A stretch of DNA of 55,963 bases from Streptomyces humidus (GTDB lineage: Bacteria; Actinomycetota; Actinomycetes; Streptomycetales; Streptomycetaceae), in assembly GCF_014649655.1 (NCBI RefSeq), contig NZ_BMTL01000048.1:1-55963 (forward strand). The letters run 5' to 3'. The translations under genes were made by a program, and so were the position numbers. Below the pieces are notes generated by a model that saw only the letters and a program-made list of their open reading frames with translations, was not told where the DNA came from and did no database searches. Shown piece by piece: positions 7,213-17,100 of the stretch (the first letter of the stretch is position 1; every line of letters begins with the position of its first letter).

Positions 7213-8592
7213 TCAGGCGACCGCGTCGTGCAGGCGGGCGGCCTGTTTGTCCTTGAGCGGGCCGATGACCGACAGCGACGGTCGTCGTCCCAGGATGTCG
7301 CGGGCCACCGAACGGACTTCGTCCGGGGTCACGGCGGCTATCCGGGCGAGCATGTCGTCGACCGACATCTGGTCGCCCCAGCACAGCTCGCTCTTGCCGA
7401 TGCGGTTCATCAGCGCGCCGGTGTCCTCCAGGCCGAGAACCGTGGAGCCCCTCAGCTGGCCGATGGCGCGGCCGATCTCGTCGTCGGACAGACCGTGCTC
7501 GGCGACCTGGTCGAGTTCGTCGCGGCAGATCTTCAGGACGTCGTGCACCTGCGAGGGCCTGCAGCCCGCGTACACACCGAAGAGACCGCAGTCGGCGAAG
7601 CCCGAGGTGTACGAGTACACGCTGTAGGCCAGGCCGCGTTTCTCGCGGACCTCCTGGAACAGCCGTGAGGACATGCCGCCGCCCAGGGCCGTGTTCAGCA
7701 CGCCGAGCGCCCAGCGGCGGTCGTCCGTGCGGGCCAGACCGGGCATGCCGAGGACGACGTGCGCCTGTTCCGTCCTGCGGCCGATCAGTTCGACACGGCC
7801 CGCGGTGCGGATCGCACGCCGGCCGTCGCGTGGGGCGATGGGCGCGGCGTCGGCGCTCTTGAAGGCGCCCGCCTTCTCGAAGGCCGCGCGGACCTGGCGT
7901 ACGACCTTGTGGTGGTCGATGTTGCCCGCGGCCGCGACCACCAGGTGGGTGGGGTCGTAGTGCTTCTTGTAGAAGCGGCGGATGCGGTCGGCGGTGAGGG
8001 CGTTGACCGTGTCGACGGTGCCGAGGACCGGACGGCCCAGGGGGTTGTCGCCGAACATGGTCTGCGCGAACAGATCGTGCACGCAGTCACCGGGGTCGTC
8101 CTCGGTCATCGCGATCTCTTCGAGGATCGCGCCGCGCTCGACGTCGACGTCCTCCTCGCGGATCAGGGAGCCCGTGAGCATGTCGCAGACGACGTCGATG
8201 GCGAGCGGCAGGTCGGTGTCGAGCACGCGCGCGTAGTAGCACGTGTACTCCTTCGCCGTGAACGCGTTCATCTCGCCGCCGACCGCGTCTATGGCGGAGG
8301 AGATGTCCAGCGCGGACCTGCGCGTCGTGCCCTTGAAGAGCAGGTGCTCCAGGTAGTGCGTGGCGCCGTTCAGGGATGGCGTCTCGTCGCGGGAGCCGAC
8401 GTGCGCCCAGATGCCGAAGGTGGCGGAGCGGACGGAGGGGAGGGTCTCGGTGACGATGCGCAGGCCGCCCGGGAGGGTGGTCTTTCGGACGACGCCGATG
8501 CCGGCCGTGCCCTTGATCAGGGTTTGGGTACGGGCGACGGCCCGCGCCTCCGAAGAGGTGCGGGCCGTCGCCTGGGAGCTGCTCGACGTCAC
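7213..8592 (-). CDS. M16 family zinc metallopeptidase
   Basis: Pitrilysin/mitochondrial-processing-peptidase-like protease of 459 residues. The inverted zinc motif HYLEH is at residues 79-83 and the third ligand lies in the ERGAILEEI segment near residue 158. The C-terminal half has the conserved GGGMSSRLFQEVREKRGLAY stretch of the second M16 domain. The GTG start at 8592 overlaps the pnp stop codon (GTGA), so translation is probably coupled. The pnp-M16 peptidase pairing is widely conserved in Gram-positive bacteria; the substrate is unknown. Confidence 0.93.
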   Translation of the reverse strand: MTSSSSQATARTSSEARAVARTQTLIKGTAGIGVVRKTTLPGGLRIVTETLPSVRSATFGIWAHVGSRDETPSLNGATHYLEHLLFKGTTRRSALDISSAIDAVGGEMNAFTAKEYTCYYARVLDTDLPLAIDVVCDMLTGSLIREEDVDVERGAILEEIAMTEDDPGDCVHDLFAQTMFGDNPLGRPVLGTVDTVNALTADRIRRFYKKHYDPTHLVVAAAGNIDHHKVVRQVRAAFEKAGAFKSADAAPIAPRDGRRAIRTAGRVELIGRRTEQAHVVLGMPGLARTDDRRWALGVLNTALGGGMSSRLFQEVREKRGLAYSVYSYTSGFADCGLFGVYAGCRPSQVHDVLKICRDELDQVAEHGLSDDEIGRAIGQLRGSTVLGLEDTGALMNRIGKSELCWGDQMSVDDMLARIAAVTPDEVRSVARDILGRRPSLSVIGPLKDKQAARLHDAVA

Positions 8593-10808
8593 TTGTCGGA
8601 GTCGTCCTTCGTGTCCTCGGCCGCTTCCTCGCCCTCGATCACGGGGATCAGGGAGAGCTTGCCGCGCGAGTCGATCTCGGCGATCTCGACCTGGACCTTG
8701 GAGCCCACACCGAGCACGTCCTCGACGTTCTCCACGCGCTTGCCGCCGGCCAGCTTGCGGATCTGCGAGATGTGCAGCAGACCGTCCTTGCCCGGGAGCA
8801 GCGAGACGAACGCACCGAAGGTGGTGGTCTTGACGACCGTGCCCAGGTAGCGCTCGCCGACCTCCGGCATGGTCGGGTTGGCGATGCCGTTGATCGTGGC
8901 GCGGGCGGCCTCGGCCTGCGAGCCGACCTGGGCGCCGATGTAGATGGTGCCGTCGTCCTCGATCGTGATCTCGGCGCCGGTGTCCTCCTGGATCTGGTTG
9001 ATCATCTTGCCCTTCGGGCCGATGACCTCGCCGATCTTGTCCACGGGGATCTTGACGGTGATGATCCGCGGGGCGTTGGGGGACATCTCGTCCGGCGTGT
9101 CGATCGCTTCCATCATCACGTCGAGGATGTGGAGGCGGGCGTCGCGGGCCTGCTTGAGGGCCGCGGCCAGGACGGAGGCCGGGATGCCGTCCAGCTTGGT
9201 GTCGAGCTGGAGGGCGGTGACGAACTCCTTGGTGCCGGCGACCTTGAAGTCCATGTCGCCGAAGGCGTCCTCCGCACCGAGGATGTCGGTGAGGGCGACG
9301 TAGTGCGTCTCGCCGTTGATCTCCTGGGAGATCAGGCCCATGGCGATGCCGGCGACGGGGGCCTTGAGGGGCACGCCGGCGTTCAGCAGCGACATGGTGG
9401 AGGCGCAGACCGAGCCCATGGACGTCGAGCCGTTGGAGCCGAGGGCCTCGGACACCTGACGGATCGCGTAGGGGAACTCCTCGCGCGTCGGCAGGACCGG
9501 CACGATGGCGCGCTCGGCGAGCGCGCCGTGGCCGATCTCGCGGCGCTTCGGGGAGCCGACGCGGCCGGTCTCGCCGACGGAGTACGGCGGGAAGTTGTAG
9601 TTGTGCATGTAGCGCTTGCGGGTCACCGGGGAGAGGGTGTCCAGCTGCTGCTCCATGCGGAGCATGTTGAGGGTGGTGACGCCCAGGATCTGGGTCTCGC
9701 CACGCTCGAACAGCGCCGAGCCGTGCACGCGCGGGATGGCCTCGACCTCGGCGGCGAGCGTACGGATGTCCGTGACGCCGCGGCCGTCGATGCGCTTCTT
9801 CTCCTTGATCACGCGCTCGCGGACCAGCTGCTTGGTGAGCGAGCGGTAAGCGGCGGAGATCTCCTTCTCGCGGCCCTCGAACTCCGGCAGGAGCTTCTCG
9901 GCGGCGAGCGCCTTGACGCGGTCCAGCTCGGCCTCGCGGTCCTGCTTGCCCGCGATGGTCAGCGCGGAGGCGAGCTCCGGGCGGACGGCGGCGGACAGCG
10001 CCTCCAGGACGTCGTCCTGGTGGTCGAGGAAGACGGGGAACTCGCCGGTCGGCTTGGCGGCCTTGGCGGCGAGGTCGGCCTGGGCCTTGCAGAGCACCTT
10101 GATGAAGGGCTTCGCGGCGTCCAGACCGGAGGCGACGACCTCCTCGGTCGGCGCCTCGGCGCCGCCCGCGACCAGCTGGATGGTCTTCTCGGTGGCCTCG
10201 GCCTCGACCATCATGATCGCGACGTCGCCGTCCTCCAGGACGCGACCGGCGACGACCATGTCGAAGACCGCGTTCTCGAGCTCGGTGTGCGTCGGGAACG
10301 CGACCCACTGGCCGTTGATCAGCGCGACGCGGACGCCGCCGATCGGGCCGGAGAAGGGCAGACCGGCCAGCTGCGTGGACGCGGAGGCGGCGTTGATCGC
10401 CACGACGTCGTACAGGTGGTCGGGGTTGAGCGCCATGATCGTGGCGACGACCTGGATCTCGTTGCGCAGGCCCTTCTTGAAGGACGGGCGCAGCGGGCGG
10501 TCGATCAGCCGGCAGGTGAGGATGGCGTCCTCGGAGGGGCGGCCCTCACGGCGGAAGAAGCTGCCGGGGATCTTGCCGGCGGCGTACATCCGCTCCTCGA
10601 CGTCCACCGTGAGGGGGAAGAAGTCGAGCTGGTCCTTGGGGTTCTTGGAGGCGGTGGTGGCCGACAGCACCATGGTGTCGTCGTCCAGGTACGCCACGGC
10701 GGAGCCGGCGGCCTGCTTGGCCAGGCGGCCCGTCTCGAAGCGGATGGTGCGGGTGCCGAAGGAGCCGTTGTCGATGACGGCCTCGGCGTAGTGGGTCTCG
10801 TTCTCCAC
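8589..10808 (-). CDS. pnp: Polyribonucleotide nucleotidyltransferase (PNPase)
   Basis: Phosphorolytic 3'-to-5' exoribonuclease, and in Streptomyces also a main RNA 3'-tailing enzyme (established knowledge). The protein has 739 residues: two RNase PH-like core domains, a KH domain with VIGPKGKMINQI at about residues 590-602, an S1 domain at about 640-710 and an acidic tail. It lies downstream of rpsO with the usual intercistronic hairpin and overlaps the peptidase gene at its stop. Actinobacterial PNPase is often annotated as guanosine pentaphosphate synthetase/PNPase for the same protein. Confidence 0.97.
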   Translation of the reverse strand: MENETHYAEAVIDNGSFGTRTIRFETGRLAKQAAGSAVAYLDDDTMVLSATTASKNPKDQLDFFPLTVDVEERMYAAGKIPGSFFRREGRPSEDAILTCRLIDRPLRPSFKKGLRNEIQVVATIMALNPDHLYDVVAINAASASTQLAGLPFSGPIGGVRVALINGQWVAFPTHTELENAVFDMVVAGRVLEDGDVAIMMVEAEATEKTIQLVAGGAEAPTEEVVASGLDAAKPFIKVLCKAQADLAAKAAKPTGEFPVFLDHQDDVLEALSAAVRPELASALTIAGKQDREAELDRVKALAAEKLLPEFEGREKEISAAYRSLTKQLVRERVIKEKKRIDGRGVTDIRTLAAEVEAIPRVHGSALFERGETQILGVTTLNMLRMEQQLDTLSPVTRKRYMHNYNFPPYSVGETGRVGSPKRREIGHGALAERAIVPVLPTREEFPYAIRQVSEALGSNGSTSMGSVCASTMSLLNAGVPLKAPVAGIAMGLISQEINGETHYVALTDILGAEDAFGDMDFKVAGTKEFVTALQLDTKLDGIPASVLAAALKQARDARLHILDVMMEAIDTPDEMSPNAPRIITVKIPVDKIGEVIGPKGKMINQIQEDTGAEITIEDDGTIYIGAQVGSQAEAARATINGIANPTMPEVGERYLGTVVKTTTFGAFVSLLPGKDGLLHISQIRKLAGGKRVENVEDVLGVGSKVQVEIAEIDSRGKLSLIPVIEGEEAAEDTKDDSDK

Positions 10809-11204
10809 TAGTGAATTCTCCTCGTCTTCGTCCCTCGCTGCCCGTGTGGCAGGGGGACGGTTGCGGAGAAGCGCTCCGTTCGGTGCGGGCCGGTCTTCGA
10901 TCGAAGCACCCGGGGTTCTCTTTCCCGGGAGCCACTACCGAGGACCGGCGGCGGTGCGGTGCGCTTCTCCTCGTTCGGTGTGCACGTGACGTTCACCCGC
11001 AGCGAGTGCACGTCATGAGCTGTGTCGTACGTCTTGCGTTGTGCTACCACACTACAAAGCGTGGGTGACACTCCGCACGTTTCCGCGACCGGCAGGGCGT
11101 ACGACGGACCCTGCCGGGGTGCGTGTCGCTCCGTGGAGCACACGCTCTGTACAGCAAAAGGGAGCGGCCCCGATGCTGCCGGGAACCGCTCCCCTCACGG
11201 CGTC
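10809..11204. other. rpsO-pnp intercistronic region and pnp leader
   Basis: A 396-bp gap with no supportable gene. Near rpsO it has the hairpin described separately; the rest is a long pnp leader. In Streptomyces this interval is known to contain pnp promoters and an RNase III-processed stem-loop; I could not place the promoters confidently from sequence alone. Confidence 0.6.
11160..11193 (-). terminator. rpsO-pnp intercistronic stem-loop
   Basis: Just after the rpsO stop, an 8-bp stem (GGGAGCGG with CCGCTCCC, 11160-11167 and 11186-11193) with further GGG/CCC pairing inside is followed on the minus strand by TTTT. It is a partial terminator and a candidate processing site at the position where the Streptomyces rpsO-pnp transcript is known to be cut by RNase III. 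Confidence 0.7.
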
Positions 11205-11492
11205 CTACTTGGCGCCCGCCGCACCGCGGCGGATGCCGAGGCGGTCGACCAGCGCACGGAAGCGCTGGATGTCCTTCTTGGCGAGGTACTGCAGCAGGCG
11301 GCGACGCTGACCGACCAGGATCAGCAGACCACGACGGGAGTGGTGGTCGTGCTTGTGCGTCTTGAGGTGCTCGGTCAGGTCCGAGATCCGGCGCGACAGC
11401 ATGGCGACCTGGACCTCGGGGGAGCCGGTGTCGCCCTCCTTCTGGCCGAACTCGGTGATGATCTGCTTCTTCGTAGCGGCGTCGAGCGGCAC
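11205..11492 (-). CDS. rpsO: 30S ribosomal protein S15
   Basis: The protein has 95 residues and aligns end to end with bacterial S15. The segment HLKTHKHDHHSRRGLLILVGQRRRLLQYL is the rRNA-binding core. S15 binds the central domain of 16S rRNA early in 30S assembly. It is the first gene of the operon continuing into pnp. A GGAG-type ribosome site precedes the ATG. Confidence 0.98.
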   Translation of the reverse strand: MPLDAATKKQIITEFGQKEGDTGSPEVQVAMLSRRISDLTEHLKTHKHDHHSRRGLLILVGQRRRLLQYLAKKDIQRFRALVDRLGIRRGAAGAK

Positions 11493-11929
11493 GCGTACTC
11501 CTCGTAGTCTTTTCAGTGGCCACCGAGTGCCCCCGGTCTGTGTCTCGGGGGAGCTTCCGATACTCGGGAGGCGGGGATCCGCTGAGCGCGACCTCCAGAA
11601 CCTTCAGGCGCTGCCTGAGGGTGTGCTTCCGGGGGTGCGTACACAAACGGCCGAGGGCCAGGGTATCAGGCCGGTGCGCCGGGCTTGTCCGGGATGCACG
11701 GCGGGCGGCCGGGCCACGCTCGGCCGGCCGGGTACGGGCGGACGGACCGCGTCCCGCCGGGTGGGGGCAGTGTAGGGGGCACGGCGCCGGGCCGGAACGT
11801 AAAGGAGGAAGCTCTGAGCTGGGCGAACTGCGGCAAGTAGGGTGACGCCACAGCTCGTTGGCACAGTGGAGCAGCGGAACCGCGGAACCAGCGGAACCAG
11901 CGGAACAGAGGGAAGGGTCGGAGCCGATC
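11493..11929. other. Divergent region between rpsO and the DUF397 gene
   Basis: A 437-bp region with no gene that I can support. On the rpsO side there is a leader hairpin (CCCCCG at 11530-11535 with CGGGGG at 11546-11551), about 40 nt upstream of the rpsO start; S15 genes are often autoregulated through their leader, so this may be regulatory. Very GC-rich sequence follows around 11700-11800. No confident promoter was found for either gene. Confidence 0.5.
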
Positions 11930-12271
11930 ATGGCCGATGACATGGCCGATGCCGTGAAGACCGAGCAGGCCGGGAACGTCGAGCACCCCGAGGGCGCGGC
12001 CGTGCGGGCACGCAAGGACCGGGAGCGGGACGAGCTCTACGCGCTGGACATCTCCGGCGTCGAGTGGCGGTGCGCGCCCGGCGCGGAGGAGCACGAGGAG
12101 CGCGTCGAGATCGCCTCTCTGCCCGGGGGCGCTGTGGCGATGCGGTCGTCGCTCGACCCGGAGACGGTGCTGCGCTACACCGAGGCGGAGTGGCGGGCCT
12201 TCGTGCTGGGCGCCCGCGACGGCGAGTTCGATCTGGAGCCGGCGCCGCACGACGGGGCGGCGGCGGAGTAG
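11930..12271 (+). CDS. DUF397 domain protein
   Basis: The protein has 113 residues if it starts at 11930, where GGAAGGGTCGGAG lies upstream; an ATG at 11942 is possible. The C-terminal half fits DUF397: a short strand with VEIASLPGGAVAMRSSLDPETVLRYTEAEWRAFVLGARDGEFDL. The usual W-x-K-S-S-S opening of the domain is replaced by VEWRCAPG. DUF397 proteins are typical of Streptomyces and often accompany an XRE-type regulator as in the BldB/WhiJ-like pairs; no such regulator is adjacent here. It ends at a bidirectional hairpin shared with eccD. Confidence 0.75.
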   Translation: MADDMADAVKTEQAGNVEHPEGAAVRARKDRERDELYALDISGVEWRCAPGAEEHEERVEIASLPGGAVAMRSSLDPETVLRYTEAEWRAFVLGARDGEFDLEPAPHDGAAAE

Positions 12272-12324
12272 CGCGCTGCGGGAACACCCGGGCCCGTGGA
12301 GCAATCGGGTCCGTGGAGCGGTGG

Positions 12325-12355
12325 AGCGGCCGTGACGGCGATCGTCACGGCCGCT
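12325..12355. terminator. Hairpin terminator between convergent DUF397 gene and eccD
   Basis: Perfect 12-bp stem (12325-12336 with 12344-12355) and a 7-nt loop, followed by TTCCT on the plus strand. It separates a plus-strand gene ending at 12271 from eccD ending at 12377. Confidence 0.75.
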
Positions 12356-12376
12356 TTCCTGTGGTTCGGCCGCGGG

Positions 12377-13891
12377 TCAGCCGGTCATCGAGCGGGCGCT
12401 CGCGTACACGTCGAAGACGGCCAGCGCCAGCGGCACCAACGTCAGCAGGACGAAGCCCTCGGCGATCTCCGTGAACCGGCCCCAGAACGGCGTGAGACCG
12501 CCGCGTGAGGTGATCAGGCCGATCGCGGTGACGATCGCGGAGGCGGCGGCGATCGCGGCGACGAGCCAGATCGTGCGGAGGTCCAGGTCGGTGCGGTCGC
12601 CCGCGAGGGCCGCGCGGACCGCCGGGTGGGGCGGGTCGAGTGCAAGACCGAGGCCGAGCAGGACGAGGGAGCCGAGGCCCGCGGCCAGCACGGGGGCGAC
12701 CTGGGCGGTGTAGCGGAAGAGGTGGGCGCGCATCGACAGGGCGATGCCCGTGGCCAGCGCGAGGAGCTGCGCCCAGACGTCGCCGGAGAATCCGAGGACC
12801 GCGCAGGCGCCGACGGTGATCACCGCGCAACCGCCGACCAGGCCCACCAGGAGTTCGTGGCCGCGACGGGCCTGGGCGGCGATCCGCTCGGCGTCGACCG
12901 GTTCCCGGGGGGCGGGGTCGGCGCCGTATGCGCTGCGCGCGCCGGCGTCCGGGGTGTCGAAGCCGATCGGCAGGCGGGCGAAGCGCATGGACAGGCCGGG
13001 CAGGAAGGCCTGGGCGCCCACGGCGACGGGGGTGCACAGGGCGGCCGTCTCCGCCGGGGTCCAGTGCGCGAGGATCGCCGCGAAGACCGCCGCCAGCCCC
13101 GCGCCGGAGGCGACCGCGAAGGCGACGAAGGGGCCGTCCCCGCGGGGGGAGCACAGGGTGAGCAGCACCGAGGCCAGCAGGACCGCGGCGCAGGCCAGCA
13201 GGAACTGCAGTCTGCCGATGCCCTGGCCGTCGGCGAGCGGGAGGAGCCCGGAGCCCGCGACCGCCACGTTGGGCAGTGCGCCGAGTCCCAGGGCGACGGC
13301 GGAGCCGTGGTCGTCATAGACGCGGGCCCGGACACAGGCGAGGGCGATCAGCAGGACGCCGACGACGGCGGCGAGGACGCCGGGCAGGCTGTTCATGTCG
13401 TGGCGCGGGTCGCCGGACCAGGCCACGAAGGCCAGCAGGGCCGGCAGGACGCCTCCGCCGACGAGTCCCGCGGCGCGGGTCAGGTCGCCGCTCCACAGGG
13501 TGTGCTCGCGCGTCACGGCGGCGGCGACCGCCTCGGAGACGTCGTCGAAGACGGCGGGCGGCAGGGACTCGGCGAAGGGGCGCAGGGCGAGGAGTTCGCC
13601 GTCGAGGATGTGCTGGGCCGCGAACGACCGAGAGCTGTCGAGGACGGCTCCGTCCCGGCGGACGAGGTGGTAGCCGACCGGGGCGCCCTCGGCCGGGCTC
13701 TGCCGGGAGAGCCGGAGGATCTCCGGGTAGATGTCGGCGACGGGGATGTCGTCGGGCAGCGCCACGTCGATCCGGCTGTCGGGGGCGACGATGGTGACCC
13801 GGCAGAAGCCGAGCCCCGTCCCCGCCGCCGCGGGGACGGCTCCTGCGCCGCGCCCTTCTCCGGTGGCTGCCGCGGAGGCCGCGATACTCAC
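12377..13891 (-). CDS. eccD: Type VII secretion integral membrane protein EccD
   Basis: The protein has 504 residues. The N-terminal region (about residues 28-115) is the ubiquitin-like cytosolic domain typical of EccD/YukD, with FCRVTIVAPDSRIDVALP and an IYPEILRLSRQ helix. About eleven transmembrane helices follow from residue ~138 to the C-terminus. In ESX systems EccD lines the membrane pore with EccB, EccC and EccE. The GTG start has GGGGGAGC upstream. It is divergent from eccC; the 250-bp gap carries three 11-bp direct repeats in the eccD leader. Confidence 0.9.
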   Translation of the reverse strand: MSIAASAAATGEGRGAGAVPAAAGTGLGFCRVTIVAPDSRIDVALPDDIPVADIYPEILRLSRQSPAEGAPVGYHLVRRDGAVLDSSRSFAAQHILDGELLALRPFAESLPPAVFDDVSEAVAAAVTREHTLWSGDLTRAAGLVGGGVLPALLAFVAWSGDPRHDMNSLPGVLAAVVGVLLIALACVRARVYDDHGSAVALGLGALPNVAVAGSGLLPLADGQGIGRLQFLLACAAVLLASVLLTLCSPRGDGPFVAFAVASGAGLAAVFAAILAHWTPAETAALCTPVAVGAQAFLPGLSMRFARLPIGFDTPDAGARSAYGADPAPREPVDAERIAAQARRGHELLVGLVGGCAVITVGACAVLGFSGDVWAQLLALATGIALSMRAHLFRYTAQVAPVLAAGLGSLVLLGLGLALDPPHPAVRAALAGDRTDLDLRTIWLVAAIAAASAIVTAIGLITSRGGLTPFWGRFTEIAEGFVLLTLVPLALAVFDVYASARSMTG

Positions 13892-13904
13892 CTGCTGCTC
13901 CCCC

Positions 13905-13937
13905 TCAGTGATGGTTCAGCGATGGTTCAGTGATGGT
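13905..13937. repeat. Three 11-bp direct repeats between eccD and eccC
   Basis: Three contiguous units TCAGTGATGGT, TCAGCGATGGT, TCAGTGATGGT (13905-13915, 13916-13926, 13927-13937). Spacing of one helical turn places all copies on the same DNA face. They start 14 bp upstream of the eccD start codon. Confidence 0.8.
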
Positions 13938-14142
13938 CCCGCGTCGACGAGGTGACGGTGCGGTGCGCCGTCCCGCTCCGGTGCGTGCGCCGGGCGGCCC
14001 GCGGGTGTGCTCACGCGAACATCCGGCACCCTACCGCCCTCCGGTCGCGGGGACAGTCAGTAGGATCACGCGGCGGCCTGCGTCCGGCTGACACGGGGTG
14101 ACGGACGGTATTTCGGGGGCCTCGCAAGAGGATTGGTGAGCA

Positions 14143-17100
14143 GTGAGCCATATCGTCGTGAAGCGCCCGCCGCGGGCGCTGCCGTCCGAGGTGCCCACGG
14201 GCGAGGTCGTCCTGCAACCTCCGCCGGAGCTGCCGCGGGGGCATCAGGAAAGCGTGCTGATGCAACTGCTGCCGACGCTCGGCATGGGCGGCTCGGTGGT
14301 CTTCTTCTTCACGAGCGGGCAGCCGTTCATGAAGATCATGGGCATGGTCATGATCGCCTCGACGGTGGCGATGTCGGTCGCGATGGTGGTGCGCTTCCGC
14401 CGCGGCTCCCAGGGGCAGTTGGCGGACATGCGCCGGGACTACCTGAGTTATCTGGCCCAGACCCGGCGCACCGCGCTGGACACGGCCCGGGCCCAGCGCG
14501 ACGCCCAGTACTACCTGCACCCCTCGCCCGAGCAGCTGTGGGCCCTGGTCGCCGAGGGCAGCCGGGTGTGGGAACGGCGGCCCGGGGACGAGGACTTCGC
14601 CCAGGTCCGGGTCGGGCTCGGCGCCCAGGCGCTGGCCACGCCGCTGCTCGCCCCCGAGACCGGGCCGGTGGAGCAGCTGGAGCCGCTGACGGCGGGCGCG
14701 CTGCAGCGCTTCATCGCCGTCCACGACAGCCTGGACGACCTGCCGATGGCCGTGTCCCTGCGCGCCTTCTACCACGTCACGGTCAGCGGCGAACCGCAGT
14801 CGGTGCGCTCCTGCGTGCGGGCCCTGGCCGGCTCGCTGGCCGCGCTGCACTCGTCCGAGGACCTGGTCCTCGTCGTCGCGTCGGGCCGGGAGGAACTGCC
14901 GCACTGGGACTGGGTCAAGTGGCTGCCACACGTCCAGACGTCCAGTGCCGTGGACGGGGCGGGCAGCCGCAGGCTGATCGGCGCCGACGTCCGCGAGCTG
15001 GAGCAGTTGCTCGGGGAGCGGCTCGCCGGCCGTCCCCGGTTCCACCCGAACGCGGGGCCGCTGCCCGACGAACCGCACATCGTCGTCGTCCTGGACGGCG
15101 TCTCCCTGCCCGCGGACTCGGTCCTGGCCAACGCCGAGGGACTGCAGGGCGTGACGGTGCTGGAGATCGTCGCCGGTGAGCTCACCGGGACGGGCGGCGA
15201 GCTGGACATCGTCGTACAACCCGGCTCGCTGCGGCTGGAGTCGGCGCACGGCGCCGTCTACGAGGGGACGCCCGACGGCCTTTCGCCGGAGTCCGCCGAG
15301 GCTCTCGCCCGGCAGCTCGCGCCGCTGCGCATGGCCTCCGGCGGGGACGACGACGAACCGCTGCTGGCCAACCTGGAGTTCACCGACCTGCTGAACCTCG
15401 GCGACGCGGCGTCCGTGGACCCGTCGCGCACCTGGCGGCCGCGTTCGCTCGCCGAGCGGCTGCGGGTGCCGATCGGGGTGGGCGAGGACGGCCGTCCGGT
15501 GATGCTGGACCTCAAGGAGGCGGCGCAGGAGGGCATGGGCCCGCACGGCCTGTGTGTGGGCGCGACGGGCTCCGGCAAGTCGGAGCTCCTGCGCACCCTG
15601 GTGCTGGGCCTGGCGGTCACCCACTCCTCCGAGACGCTGAACTTCGTCCTCGCCGACTTCAAGGGCGGCGCGACCTTCGCCGGCATGGCGCAGATGCCGC
15701 ACGTGGCGGCCGTCATCACCAACCTCGCGGACGACCTGACGCTGGTCGACCGGATGGGCGACTCCATCCGGGGCGAGCTCAACCGCCGCCAGGAGCTGCT
15801 GCGGGACGCGGGCAACTACGCCAACATCCACGACTACGAGAAGGCGCGGGCCGCGGGGGCCGCCCTGCAACCGGTCCCCTCCCTGGTCCTGGTGATCGAC
15901 GAGTTCAGCGAACTGCTGACGGCGAAGCCGGACTTCATCGAGATGTTCGTGCAGATCGGCCGGATCGGCCGCTCGCTCGGCGTGCACCTGCTGCTGGCCT
16001 CGCAGCGCCTGGAGGAAGGCCGGCTGCGTGGCCTGGAGACGTACCTGTCGTACCGCGTCGGTCTGCGCACGTTCTCCGCGGCGGAGTCGCGGGCGGCGCT
16101 GGGCGTGCCCGACGCGTACTCGCTGCCGAACGTGCCGGGTTCCGGGTTCCTGAAGTTCGGCACGGACGAGATGGTGCGGTTCAAGGCGGCGTACGTGTCC
16201 GGGGTCTACCGTTCCGGCGGTCAGCGGGTGGCCTCGGCCGGCGGGGCGCCGCCGGTGGACCGGCGGCCGGTGCTGTTCACCTCGGCCGAGGTGCCGGTGC
16301 GCTACGCGGCCGTGCCGCGGCCGCGTTCCGGGGACGGTCCCGAGGTCGACGAGGCGCTCGCCGACACCGTCCTCGACGTGATCGTGCGCCGACTGGAGGC
16401 GCAGGGGCCGGCGGCCCACCAGGTGTGGCTGCCGCCGCTGGACAGCCCGCCGTCGCTCGACGCGCTCCTCCCGGGGCTCACGGCCGTGCCGGGCCGCGGT
16501 CTCACACAGCCCGGCTACGAGGGCGCGGGCCGGCTGGTGGTTCCGGTCGGTCTGGTGGACAAGCCGTTCGAGCAGCGCCGCGACCCCCTCTGGGCGGACT
16601 TCTCCGGCGCGGCCGGCCACATGCAGATCGTCGGCGGCCCGCAGTCCGGCAAGTCGACGCTGGTGCGCACGCTGATCTCGGCGTTCGCCCTCACCCACAC
16701 CCCCCACGAGGTCCAGTTCTACGGCCTCGACTTCGGCGGCGGCGGCATGGCGGCGGTGGCCGGCCTGCCGCACGTGGGCGGGATCGCCTCGCGGCTGGAC
16801 CCGGAGCGGGTGCGGCGCACGGTGGCCGAGGTCTACGGCGTGCTGACCCGCCGCGAGGAGTACTTCCGCTCGGCCGGGATCTCCTCGATCGCGGACTTCC
16901 GGGTCCGGCGGGCGAGGGGCGACATCTCGGTGACGGACCAGCCGTGGGGCGACGTCTTCCTGGTCATCGACGGGTGGGGCAACTTCCGCGCGGACTACGA
17001 GGCGATGGACCAGATCGTCCACGAGATCGCGGCGCGCGGGCTCGGCTACGGCATCCACCTGGTGCTGACCGCGTCACGGTCGATGGAGGTCCGGTCCGCC

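Noticed and set aside
5402..7384. Very Arg/Pro/Gly-rich open frame of 660 codons on the minus strand
   Set aside because: It runs across dapB, the TPR protein gene and the convergent terminator; composition is that of an out-of-phase reading.
11660..11691. Possible rpsO promoter (CGGACA with TGATAC on the minus strand)
   Set aside because: The -10 matches poorly and the alternatives have wrong spacing; not strong enough to list.
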